Assembly (NCBI GenBank): GCA_910574455.1
Contig: CAJSYZ010000002.1
Location: 2,753,671-2,817,670 of the forward strand
Length of the DNA stretch: 64,000 nucleotides
Direction of reading: 5' to 3'
From: Trichaptum fuscoviolaceum
Lineage: Eukaryota > Basidiomycota > Agaricomycetes > Hymenochaetales > Trichaptaceae
This document shows, piece by piece, positions 23,749-34,105 of this stretch (positions within the stretch are counted from its first letter, which is position 1; each line of letters opens with the position of its first letter). Below the pieces are notes generated by a model, which made no database searches, was not told where the DNA came from, and worked only from the letters and a program-made list of their open reading frames with translations. Both the position numbers and the translations under genes were made by a program.

Positions 23749-24043
23749 AAGTCGCTCCCGCCGTCGTTGCTAGTCGTTGAGCTCGAGGAAAGCGATGACA
23801 GGCCGAGGGTTCGAAGGGGGTAGAGCCAGAGGCACTGGGCCCTGCAGATCATAAATTTATTACCATCGCATCAAAATCACATGCAAACGCGTGATTATAA
23901 TCTTCAATCTATTTTGAGTCCGCGGATGACGTATTTGGCATACTACAAGATATAAATTCGAGATAGAGTAACATGTACACGAGAAGCCTGAAAGCAAGAG
24001 CAAAGCAAAGATATCAAGGGGTATTAGATCCAACGGATAAATA

Positions 24044-25458
24044 TTATGTAGTGTCAGTTTCTTCTGTATGAATAGTAGCAGAAAGCTTGTGAATCTCAGC
24101 TGCCTCCACAAACGGTACGGGTGCCAGTATCGGTGCCGAAAGGAGATCCGGCGCAAAGCCTGCTACCTTTACTAACTGTATGAAGTCCAGACGCGATCCA
24201 GGGTAGATGAAGAGCCGAAGGATGTCGTCTCCCTGATATGTAATAATGAGCACCAGAGATACGGTCTACAGCTTAAAAGAGAACTCACATGAGAACGGAG
24301 AATTCTGGCAATGTAGCTCGGGTCAGGACGTTCTGTTGACATTAGTTCGAGATCTTCAGCAGCGTTATCCCGCACAGTTTCAGACGGCAAGTAGTCCTCA
24401 TCGTCTGACCACTGTCTGTGGCGGAACCTACTTCCCAATATAAGTGAATTAGATCCAATCCATCTCCTCCACGCCTCAAGTTTACGACCGTCTCGCCCTA
24501 AACGATGCATGGTGTCATGAATACGAGTCCAGTCTCCATCATCACCACGCCAAACGTATAAGTCAGCGGCTTGAGATACGCTGTCCGACGGATTATGAAC
24601 AGGATCAGAGGTGACAATATCTTCCTTGATCGTTGACAATGGAGGCCTTTCCATGAGCCGTACCCAACGTCGCCTCCGAACCCAAGCACCAACGCCCAAT
24701 TTACCAGATTTACTTCGCCAGCCCCGCATTCTGAAGCCCCAGTTGTACTCGAAGCCGTCGTATTGGACGTTTCCATCTCGCATGTCAACCATCCATTCTT
24801 TGCTGACCCAACGCCAGTTGCCGTCAGGCAATGGATAATCGTCGAGTTTAAAATCGGGGAAATCGTCGCCACCTACGGGCCCATCGTAGGTCCAAGGGAA
24901 TTCCGGTGTGACTATGATGTAGGCAGGAGGATCGTCAAGAGCCAGGAAATTGCTCGTGTACTTTCGAGGTAGAAACGGAAGGAAGGGTACATTCCTGAAG
25001 ACGATTGAGTTGCTGATTAACATAAGACCACGAGCTCAGCAAAATACATACCCTCGCTGATGTTCAAGAACTACAGCCCATTGGAACAGATGCACTTCCC
25101 TCGTGGTATCAGTGTCTGAGTCTTCGATGCTAACGACAATGTCGGTTTCGTCCTGGTTTGACGTCGGAGACGAGCTAACATCTCTCCTTCTCCAAGGGCG
25201 CCTGAGAGGCTCGACATGCCATTTACCTTTCCAGAATTTACGAAGAGGGCCTTTGATTATCTCGCGACGATGGTTCTCGATTGGCGTGACCTTCGTATCA
25301 AACCAGTAGATTGGGAGGAGTCGCTTAAGCCAGAATAGGCGTTGCCTATGAGCAAAATTCTGTTGAGCCTCTTCTGAAACTTCTGCTGGCCCATGGACGG
25401 GAAGTGGCGGTGGATCTGTATACCGCGAGGACGTCAATGGAGGGCGAAGAGCAGCCAT
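24044..25458 (-). CDS. DysF (peroxin/ferlin) domain protein
   Basis: The start at 25458 (MAALRPPLTSSRYTDPPPLP) leads into an N-terminal DysF half: QWAVVLEHQRG, YFAELV-type continuation, then VFRNVPFLPFLPRKYTSNFL. The second half has the paired Trp/Arg motif: NWRWVSKEWMVDM, then GFEYNWGFRMRGWRSKSG and GVGAWVRRRRWVRLM. This WxW...W-RRRxW pattern defines DysFN/DysFC, as in yeast Pex30-31-32, Spo73 and fission yeast Mug65. After it come an acidic linker and a C-terminal piece (DDILRLFIYPGSRLDFIQLV). There is no clear transmembrane reticulon-like region, so a soluble Spo73/Mug65-type protein is more likely than a Pex30-type ER peroxin; this is inference. The last exon begins near 24235. Confidence 0.8.
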
Positions 25459-25720
25459 GAAAGTAGCTGAGCCTCCTTCAGCTCAACGCTCTTACACCAT
25501 GATGGCCGTGGCCAAGTAAAAACATAGCAGTCGGCCACCACACAAGCTTCTCTTGGGCGCTTGATTTCCGCATTTGGGTACTACTAGAAGTACTTAAGCA
25601 GTGACGTATCTGGGCGTCTAAACGTGGCACACTCACGTTGCTTCCGTGCCAAGTTGAAATTTGTTAGAAACATTCCTCAACTACATATATTCCTAGGAGG
25701 CTTTGGGGGATTGAACTAAA
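25459..25720. promoter_or_regulatory. Divergent promoter: DysF gene / HSCB
   Basis: The 262-bp gap between divergent start codons must hold both promoters. It contains AT-rich tracts close to the HSCB side (ctacatatattcct, 25681-25694) but no certain TATA box. Confidence 0.45.
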
Positions 25721-26515
25721 ATGAATGTATTGAGGCATGCGGCAAGGCGGGCTGATCAAAGAGTCTACGCATCCTCTCTTCGTTCACGGTGGTATTCAAC
25801 TTTACCAAGAGTTTGTTCATCGTGTTCAGCCCCTTTGCTATCTGCGCTTCCAACATGCACAAACTGCTCTCATATCGAACCAATTCCCGACACTACCACA
25901 TATTTTGACATTCTGGGTCTCGCGTCGTCGAGAAACAAATACAAATTGGACACGAAAGACTTACGGATGCGATTTCTCCAGGCCCAGCGAGTATGTCATC
26001 CGGATGCGTGGTCGGGAAAAGGACAGGTTCGTCACGCTATACCGTATGCTTGTCAGAGACAGCTAATCAACTTCAAAGAAAGAGCAAGAAATGGCTGCAG
26101 CTCAGTCATCTATCTTGAACTCAGCTTACAGAACTCTCTCCTCCCCGGTCCTCCGTGCCCAATACATTCTCGCGCAGGAGGGATATCCACCTTTGGAGAC
26201 AGACAAACTCACTGACCAGGAATTGATAATGGAGGTCATGGAGGCGCGTGAAGAGCTCGAAGAAGCATCATCACCAGACGCTGTTGAAATCATTCGCGAA
26301 AGAAACGATTGTGAGTGGGCGGTCAAACGTTGTTTGTTTCTTGTAAAGCATATTTAACCCCTGAATCAGTGAGGGTCCAGGACTCCATCAATGCGATAGA
26401 GCAACTCATATTGGACAAAAACTGGGAGGCTGCTAGAGACGCGGTGGTCAAGCTCAAATATCTAGAAGGCATTGAGATCGCGGCGAAAGACAAATGGCAT
26501 GAGCTCTCGCGTTAA
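25721..26515 (+). CDS. Mitochondrial iron-sulfur co-chaperone HSCB/Jac1
   Basis: Exons 25721-26026, 26079-26310 and 26370-26515 give 227 residues. The N-terminus is a basic, Arg-rich mitochondrial presequence. Then come four cysteines in two CxxC pairs (C32, C35, C46, C49), then the J domain starting YFDILGL. The HPD motif is at residues 93-95 in RVCHPDAW, followed by SILNSAYRTLSSPVLRAQYI. The C-terminal three-helix domain that binds the ISCU scaffold follows (EVMEAREELEEASSPDAVEI and INAIEQLILDKNWEAARDAV). HSCB brings the scaffold to the mitochondrial Hsp70 for Fe-S cluster transfer. The CxxC pairs are known from animal HSCB but are absent from budding yeast Jac1. Length fits the family. Confidence 0.92.
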
Positions 26516-27043
26516 ACCCGTCAAGGTCTATCTTCTTGTACAATGTACTACTTGTATATAATATGCGAAAACAAGTTATTCCCGAACACCGTAGGTAGTG
26601 AGGGTTATGGCGGCTTTAATGTTACGCTCCTCTAAAGCAAAAAGTTTGTACTCACGTGCCCAATGATTGAGGCCTGGACTGTCTGTCTTCTCTTCCAAGT
26701 CTGAGAGCGGCCCCTATGCTATGATGTTTCTCCTAAAAAAAATTCACTCTCAAAGACGTACCCGGCATTATCTCATTTTTGGAGTAAGTTCCCACGGGTA
26801 GTAGTCCCCGACACGACGCTTGCGGGTGCTGGGTTGACTGCGACTGGTCACTGGTATAGCTCGAGCTACCGACTCTCTGATCCTGACGCGCGTGCAAACG
26901 GCTCCTGAGCAAGCACTATCGCTGCCTTCGATTGTATTCCGGGAATCTTTGGCCTCGGACTTGGGCAACGTCGTGACTCTCCGACCGAAGCATGTTCTGG
27001 TCCGATAATCTATGACACCCCTGATGCCGCGTCGAACACATCT
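26516..27043. other. Intergenic / possible 5' exons of the orphan gene
   Basis: Two overlapping open frames run through 26830-27043 on the plus strand. One joins directly to the orphan gene frame (FGLGLGQRRDSPTEACSGPI and IYDTPDAASNTS before the ATG at 27044) but has no ATG of its own. The other is open from about 26850 to a TAA just before 27010. Either could be an upstream exon, and I cannot choose. Minus-strand frames here look like shadows. Confidence 0.35.
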
Positions 27044-27723
27044 ATGTCTGCTCTTCCAGCTAGTTCTCCCCGCCAGTTGCGTGCGGATCCAGCTGTGGCG
27101 GCTCGAGCGAAGAAGGAGGCGATGCTGCGCGCTCGGAGGCGAGAGCAGCAGCATTGTCTGTCACCAACGCCGGCGTCACGCGCTGTGCCATTGGAAAATA
27201 ACGCAGAGGAGAGTGTACTCATAGCTCGGCCAGCTGTCAGTGTTGACCATTCGGAAGCAAAGTCGAGTTCGTTCGTGGATACGAGTATGCAAGCGGACTC
27301 TGGGCTGTGCTCATAGAGTTGTTTGACTCGGCATCCAACGTTCCGCCCTCGACTCCTAGAAAGGACTCTGATACCTGTGGTCTCGATAAGATGTCTCTAG
27401 CTGAATCAAGACGCAATGGGAAGCAGGAGCAAGTTGAAGCACCTTCAAAGTCGACTGAATCTTTGGCTCTCACTTCGTCCACTGGGCCAGTACCTGTCCT
27501 TTCAGAGATGGACGCATTCGTACCGGAAGACCTACTCCTGCCATCGGAGTTTGTCCTATCGATGGCTTTGGAGGAGTCAGGCTCAGATCTGGTATTGGTT
27601 CCTTGTCTTCCTGGTCTTGAAGGTGAGTCTTTTGATTAAATGTTCAGTATTCAGGGGTCTGACATCAATGCAGTCTCACCGGAAGCTGTTCCCGTCCCAC
27701 AGACAAGTGCTACCTCTCCTTAG
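27044..27723 (+). CDS. Orphan Ser/Glu/Pro-rich protein, tentative gene model
   Basis: The model joins exons 27044-27239, 27317-27622 and 27674-27723 in frame to 183 residues. The first exon has a basic stretch (ADPAVAARAKKEAMLRARRR). The second is acidic and Ser-rich and includes LSEMDAFVPEDLLLPSEFVL. The third ends EAVPVPQTSATSP and a TAG. The first intron needs a weak gtgttg donor; the second has good gtgagt and tgcag sites. There are no signal peptide, membrane or enzyme motifs, and I do not recognise the family. The TAG at 27721 is followed by 119 further sense codons in the same frame, so the true end is uncertain (see next entry). An upstream exon is possible. Confidence 0.4.
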
Positions 27724-28083
27724 TTGTCACGTTTTGAAGACGAGGCTTCTGTTGCACCGTCTTTGACCAAGTCGCTTGCGCCGCTGAGATCTGTCTGCGA
27801 GAATATGCCTTCAAGAAGTGGGGCAAGTTCGGACACCCTCGAGCAGACACCGTCCTTGTTCTCGGCGACATCGGTACAGACCCCAGAAGCAGCACTCGCG
27901 TCTGTGCTTGTGGTTCATATGGCAGGGAAAAGAGGTGGATTGCGATGCGATGATGATGAGATGGATTGCGAGGGCCGTATACGAGATGCTCGGACGCTCA
28001 GGTTCAGAAAGCGGTCGTTAGAGGCTTTGCAGAAAAAACGTTTTGTCAGCCATTGCTTAGGTTCTCGTATACCAGGTCAATAG
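27724..28083 (+). other. In-frame open extension after the TAG of the orphan gene
   Basis: Directly after the TAG (27721-27723) the same frame stays open for 119 codons and ends at TAG 28081. The composition matches the upstream protein: SVCENMPSRSGASSDTLEQT, then DDDEMDCEGRIRDAR and a basic tail RFRKRSLEALQKKRF. Three readings are possible: a premature stop in a longer gene, a readthrough extension, or chance. The continuity of style argues against chance. Confidence 0.4.
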
Positions 28084-28549
28084 TTTAGTCGTCGCAGCGT
28101 TGTGTAGGATAGTCAATTAATTTTGTTAAATTATCATATGACACGTTAAGGAACTTTCTGAGATATTATTTGCGACCAGTTGCTATCAAGGAGCTTCATT
28201 CTGTCCTTATTCTTTAGCGCTTTTGTCAACATCGCTTGAAGCTTGCAAATGCTGTCGGGCAACGTGTTTAATGAGTCTTCTGCACTGGTATCTATTCAGG
28301 CCCTTTCAGAGAATCGTGAAAGTTACGTACCCATCTGCATCTGTTACTACATTCTTTCGAGTGGTGAGATGCCTCCAGATAAACGACTTTAAAGGTCCTC
28401 CTGCTACTGACCTCTCTTACTATTAGGAAAGAATGTGGATGTAAACTAAGTCTGTTATAATGCCTTAACGTTTCTGTGATGTAGTTGGATTGTTCAAAAA
28501 CATTTTCACTCAGGAAAAGATTGGAAATAGCACATACACTATATACATA
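28084..28549. other. AT-rich intergenic, no gene seen
   Basis: Short broken frames only, with AT-rich sequence and no recognised RNA gene. It probably contains the 3' flank of both the orphan gene and the minus-strand relic that ends at 28550. Confidence 0.45.
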
Positions 28550-29140
28550 TTATTCTATCATTGCTTCATGTATACAAAACGGTAGATCCAACAGAGGGAG
28601 TTTGTCAGATTTGATACAGTTTTTGCTCTCAACTTGCACCTTCAACATTCCATATTCTTCCAATATGAGAGATAAATCTTGAAAAAACGTGGGACTCAAT
28701 TGATTGCAGTTGGTAAAGCCAATCCAACGGAGATTTGGGAAAGGACCAATTCCGTCTATGAAGCCGATATGGGCACGGACTTCTATGTTTTCGAACTTCA
28801 GTGAGACTTCCTGAATAGTAGTCGAGAAAAGCTCGAGGACATTGGCGACAATGATATCCTTGACTCTACTATCAATTAGTATGAATTGTCTGTTCTTTGA
28901 ATTTTAGTTGTATATACTCTAGCTTCAAGTACCTTGTTCGTGATCCATGAAGGAGCATCAAGCAAAAGGTTCTAGCAAAGTCATAGCATAGTATCTCTCC
29001 CGAGCCGGTGCAGTGAGCTACGAAAGACTTGATAATCAGTATTGTGGAAAGACAGTTGACAACATATATCTCTGTGTCATCTGTATGAAGTGAAAATTCT
29101 TTGAGAGTGGGCAGTGAGATTTCAGTCTGAGACTCATTCC
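28550..29140 (-). pseudogene. N-terminally truncated LRR/F-box-like protein relic
   Basis: Minus-strand exons 29140-28933 and 28868-28550 join across a clean GT-AG intron (28869-28932) into about 175 residues with no internal stop. No start codon lies at the expected place. Segments such as LPTLKEFSLHTDDTEIYVVN, VLELFSTTIQEVSLKFENIE and GPFPNLRWIGFTNCNQL show the repeated Leu-x-x-Leu strands of the LRR-like C-terminal part of mushroom F-box proteins. That family call is by pattern only. Upstream, the frame is closed by a TAA lying inside a duplicated 14-mer, next to an inverted repeat. The F-box and N-terminal half are absent, so the copy looks truncated. It could instead be the 3' part of a gene whose first exon I failed to see. 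Confidence 0.5.
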
Positions 29141-29162
29141 GTTAGTTACATTCCGTTAGTTA
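29135..29162. repeat. Tandem direct repeat, two perfect 14-bp copies
   Basis: The 14-mer cattccgttagtta occurs twice head to tail (29135-29148 and 29149-29162). It sits at the point where the minus-strand relic loses its frame and overlaps by two bases the left arm of the adjacent inverted repeat. Confidence 0.9.
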
Positions 29163-29216
29163 ACGCCCTGAGGGTGTTTGGGTTTTGCCAGCAACTAGCT
29201 GGCCCTCAGGGCGTTA
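29161..29216. repeat. Perfect 14-bp inverted repeat with 28-nt loop
   Basis: Left arm taacgccctgaggg (29161-29174) and right arm ccctcagggcgtta (29203-29216) are exact reverse complements. The structure could be a small foldback element, a deletion remnant of a terminal-inverted-repeat transposon, or an RNA hairpin. No transposase is nearby. Confidence 0.85.
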
Positions 29217-29559
29217 TTAATATGGACTCTACTCTTTATGTATTCGAGCGTTCGCGAGTGAAAATTTGCTTATATATCGCGGAAGCCGCGATTAAATTGG
29301 CACAGCCACAAAGTTGAGTAGGTCCCGGTAATATCCCTGGTCTCCAAATTTTCGATACCTCATGTCCGTCTGCTTCCTCTACGTCCTTGAACTAGATATC
29401 TTGTGATTTATTTATTTTGCCCATTGGTGGCTTAATCGAGTTTGTGGATAGCAGTAGATCGATATTGTGAGTCTTTCTTCTAGTTTTCTCCGATCTCGAT
29501 ACCAACTACTACTACTCGGCGGATACTAATTCGGTAGGGTGTTCTCGTCATAGGTCCTT
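29217..29559. other. Intergenic upstream of the DEVH helicase
   Basis: Carries the promoter side of the helicase gene. On the minus strand a frame of about 50 codons with good codon style but no start is visible (29250-29400, reading ...EVSKIWRPGILPGPTQLCG). It may be another fragment of the relic; this is not provable from sequence alone. Confidence 0.35.
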
Positions 29560-32500
29560 ATGCGCCTTGCCTCACTTCTGTTGAGGCATAGGCGACCCCT
29601 CCTTATGCAATTTGGCCCTTCTGCACCGTCAAAATCTCTGGCATCGCGAATTAGTCCCCCATCAAAACGTTCTGCATCCCAGGCAGCCGCAACCAGGCTT
29701 GACGAAGCACGAGGACCGAAACAAGCACGACTTGACTCTTTAGCTCCCACTAGCGCGAACGGACAGCTCACATCTTCTACATCATCTATTCCAGTCGGGT
29801 CCGACTCAACAATGCAATCAGTTCGTTCTTCAGTGCGCTCGAAAAACAGCTCGCGTACGGGTAGGGGGGCCCGTGGACGATCTGCACATCCCTCACGGGG
29901 CGGCGGCGGCAGTAGCAGCAGCAAAGCTAAAGGCCCGTCTCTTCCTGTGCTTTCGGAGCCGCTACAAGACGAAGAGTACCACAAGGGAAGGTATCCTGGT
30001 TTAATAGAAACTGAGGGTGGCCTCCCTTCAGACTGGAAGAAAAATCCGAAATCCGCTCTTGCGAACTTTATGACGAACAGGGTAGGCCACGCGCCAAACT
30101 ATGAAAAGGAGAACGGGATTCTTAATGGAAAGAAAATAACAAGGTCACTCGTCTCTACTTGACATTGAGCTGTTCGCTGACCGGTCACCTTAGAGTAAGA
30201 GTGTCAGTCGTCGATGATATCGTCGGCGTTGGAGATGCAGTTTCTGCTAAAGAGGCTGAGAAAATCGCTGCTCTATCTGCTTGCTATGATATCATTTCAA
30301 GAGGCCTTGTAAGTTCTTTTCTTGACTTGCCACATGCTACTTCTCCGATTTGACGTTACACCATTTTCTGAAGGCAAAGAAGGAGAATATGACAGGGACT
30401 CTGGATGCTCAAGACTCGGTATTGCTATCCGATGGCACCTCGGTTACATATGAAATGGCAAGGCAATTTATGGACTACTATTGTCGCAAATTCCGCTTTG
30501 GACAACCCTTTCTCGACTTCGAAGAGGTGAAGAAGGGCAAATTTGTACAGAGTTGGGAAGCAATAATGACGGTTGGAGGTAGACGGATCGGTATTGGTGC
30601 TGCGAAATCGAAGAAGGACGCGCAGAAGAACTGCTACTTGGATGTCGTGCAGTATCTGGAGAAATGCGACCCAAAACTATGGCAAATGTTCGTTGAAGCA
30701 GCAAAGACGGGGAAAGACCTGGGCCTCGCACCGAAGGTTTTCTTCCAGATGAGTGATGGCTTGGGGGATGAGATTGGCGATCTTAATTGGTCCATGAAGA
30801 GGAGCGAATTGTACAACAACCGTCCCGAACTGAAGTCTTTTCAGACTGCCGAGGGAGAAAAAGAGTCATCGACACAATCTGCTGCATCGTCCGCACCACG
30901 GCGATGGAGGTACACGAAAGAAGTACTAGATGCTCGGTCGGCCGAATTGATGGAGCGCAGAAAGAAGTATCTTCAAGACCCAAAGCATGAGAAAATGCGA
31001 GCGACTAGGCAATCACTTCCCGTATACACAAAAGCTGAGGATGTTCTCAAACACATCGATGAGAACGAGATAACAATACTCATGGCTGCCACCGGTTCAG
31101 GGAAGACCACGCAGATCCCGCAGCTGATCCTCGATCACTGGATAGACAAGAACGAGGGTGGGAAATGCAATGTTTTCTGCACACAACCCCGACGACTAGC
31201 GGCTATCAGCGTTGCTCACCGCGTCGCCAGTGAGCGTGGCGAGGTGGTCGGGAAGAACAGTTCCATTGGTTATCAAGTCCGCTTTGAGGCTAAGCTCCCG
31301 GAAGAGAATGGGTCGGTGACTTTCTGCACTATTGGCATTTTCCTCCGACGGATGCAGTCTGCACTTCAAAGAGGATACGACAAGATTCTTGATAACGTTA
31401 CACATGTCATCGTGGACGAAGTTCATGAGCGCGATATTGATACGGATCTTCTACTCGTGGTTATCAAGCGGCTCTTGGAGGACAGGAAGGCAAAGGGCAA
31501 CCCTCTTAAGGTCATCCTTATGAGTGCGACCATTGACCCGACCTTGTTCCAGCGTTATTTCCCTGACGCAGCTGGAAATCTGGCACCAGTTATTGAAATT
31601 CCTGGTCGGTCGTTCCCGGTTAAGAAACACTTCCTCGACAATTTCCTCCCCGCAATGATCCAAGAACACAAACAATCAAACTGGGTTTTCAATGATGACA
31701 AGGTGCTCAAGTACATAACTAGAGAGCTTCCAAACGCTAGTAACTTGCTTCCGTCGCACAGCAGATTCCATGGTGCAATTCAACGGAACGATGGAAAAGA
31801 GCGCGAGCAAGACTTGGAAATACCGTACCCATTGGTTGCGCTCACCATTGCACATGTTCTGAAAAATTCGAACTCAGGACACGTGCTAGTCTTCTTACCC
31901 GGGTGGGATGAAATACAGGCTGTGCAGCGAATAATCCAGGATCCCCAGATGCGCCTTCCATTGGATTTAAAGGATCGATCGAAGTTCAGCCTACATGTCT
32001 TACATTCGACTATCCCTCTTGCTGAGCAGCAAATTATATTCGACCCCCCACCGGCAGGCATTCGGAGAATTATTCTGTCCACAAACATTGCAGAGACATC
32101 CGTCACCATCCCCGATGTCGTGTACGTCGTCGATACGGCCAGAATAAAAGAGAATCGGTACGATCCTGAGCGCCATATATCTTCGTTAGTTTCGGCATGG
32201 GTTGGAACTTCAAATCTTAACCAACGTGCAGGTCGAGCTGGCAGACACAGACCAGGAGAGTATTATGGCATTCTTGGACATGACCGGGCTTCGAAACTAC
32301 ATTCGCACCAAACGGTTGAGATGAAGCGTATGGATTTGAGTAACGTTGTCATGCATGTCAAGGCTCTCGACTTCCCCAACATGGAGGTGGAGGATGTCCT
32401 GGCTGCAACGATTGAACCACCGGAGGCTGAACGTGTAGCCTCAGCTATCAACAACCTGAAGATGGTCGGTGCTCTCGATGAAAGCAAAAACTTGACGTCT

Positions 32501-33837
32501 CTCGGCAGGGTTTTATTACAGTTACCGGTTGAAGTACAAATGGGACGCCTGGTACTGTACGGAAGCCTTTTCAAATGCCTAGACGGGGCTTTGACGCTGG
32601 CAGCCATCCTTACGAATCGAGACCCATTCCTTACACCACCTCTACTCAAGAAAGAGGCTCAAGCTGTGAAAGACTCCTGGTGCCCAGATGAGTTCAGGTC
32701 CGACGCATTGGCTGTTCTCAACGCGTTCAATGCATGGAATGAGTTCGAGAAGCGGGGCGACCATGCTGGTGGATCTCGCTTCTGCAGTGACAACTTCCTG
32801 TCAAAGAACACCTTGTTGACAATCTCAAAAATTCGCACCCACTTGCTGCAATCATTGTATGACGTCGGCGTTATAGGAGTATCTGCAGGGGGTACGGCTA
32901 ACACCTCAACACGAGAGCCTACGGTCCCACCGCAACTAAACGAGAATGGGAGATCTCTGCCGATGCTAGCTGCTCTCATCGCTATTGCGAGTCAGCCGAA
33001 ATTTGCAATCCGTACGTCCTCTATGACTTACAGAACAGCCCAGGACAAGGTCTGTCTTCATTCGGCTCCCCACATAAGCTTGGAACTAACATTCTTATTT
33101 GTTTGCAGACTACAGCCATTCATCCCGCGAGTGTCAATCATAGGAAACGAGTTGGCGGCGACGATGAATCGACTTTCACTGAAAAACAAATCTTCGCCTT
33201 CTCAGAAAAGAGACAGAATCTATCGGTAATTGGCCAAGCACCAGGGCAGATGTATCTTGTGGGATGCACCCGTCTTGATCCTATGACTTACGTACTATTC
33301 GGGGCGTACAATCTGGTTGCTTCTGACAACGGACTGGAGTGCGACGAATGGCTACCGATTGTAGGGAATAGCGAAACCTTGGACGACATTAGGCGTTTGA
33401 AAGCTCTAATGGAAGGTTGCATGTTGCGAGTGTTCGAGGGCATCAACATAAATATGAAAAGTCAACGTGCTCATCCTACACCAGGCAGATACATTCTGCC
33501 GTTCGCTCGCAGCGCGAGGGATAACCACGAAGACGAATCAGGCGATGAGGATGATCAATCAGCGAAGGACCAACCACTATCTTCGACTGAAATTAAGCAA
33601 CTGGACCAGTTTACAAGTGGCATTGTTCGCATTTTGGACAGGTATGCAGAAGAGCGACATGTTCCTCAATCTCGCAGAAATTCGAGACCAGCAACTCCGA
33701 CTCTAACACCTTCAATGGCTTCGAGGGGCTTACCCCCGATTGGCGGAGGTGGTGGATGGCGTAGTGGAACGTCTACACCAAGATATGGTTCGAGGCCAGG
33801 AACTCCGAGTAGACTTTCATCATGGGGTCACCCATAA
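29560..33837 (+). CDS. DEVH-box RNA helicase with dsRBD-like N-terminus (DHX9/30/36 branch)
   Basis: The start MRLASLLLRHRRPLLMQFGP is basic and acid-free, like a mitochondrial presequence. After a Ser/Gly/Arg-rich linker come two dsRNA-binding-like segments: the first spans exons with VRVSVVDDIVGVGDAVSAKE, the second ends AKSKKDAQKNCYLDVVQYL. The helicase core is complete: ATGSGKTTQIPQL (motif I), DEVHERDIDTDLLL (II), MSATIDPTLF (III), VLVFLPGWDEIQ (IV), LSTNIAETSVTIPDVVYVVD (V) and NQRAGRAGRHRPG (VI). The HA2 and OB-type C-terminal regions follow (LPVEVQMGRLVLYG, QRAPGQ-like LVGCTRLDP), then a Gly/Ser/Arg tail. Introns include 33050-33108 and two near 30142 and 30309. DHX30 of this branch works in mitochondria and DHX36 unwinds G-quadruplexes. 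Which role applies here is unknown. Confidence 0.9.
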
Positions 33838-34105
33838 ATTATAATCTTCTTCGCAAACGCTCTCCTCTCAGCTTTCGATATATATAACTTAATTACAACG
33901 GCAAATTGTGTATACTAGAGCATGCATTTATTCGACTAGAGTAATCCTGATTCAAGTTGGTGATTAACTTTGCTATAAATATGGTTACCCCAAAAGGCAT
34001 CGTGCTTGTACTGCGAGTAAGCGCGTAGTCGCTGATCTCTCAACGCCCAAGCACTTAGCTTCCACGAACTTTGCTAGGAATTGACAAAAGTTCTTAGTTG
34101 CAGCA

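Noticed and set aside
26768..27222. Minus-strand frames of 128 and 70 codons
   Set aside because: They lie opposite the plus-strand orphan gene, are Arg/Ser-rich without motif, and look like shadows of GC-rich coding sequence.
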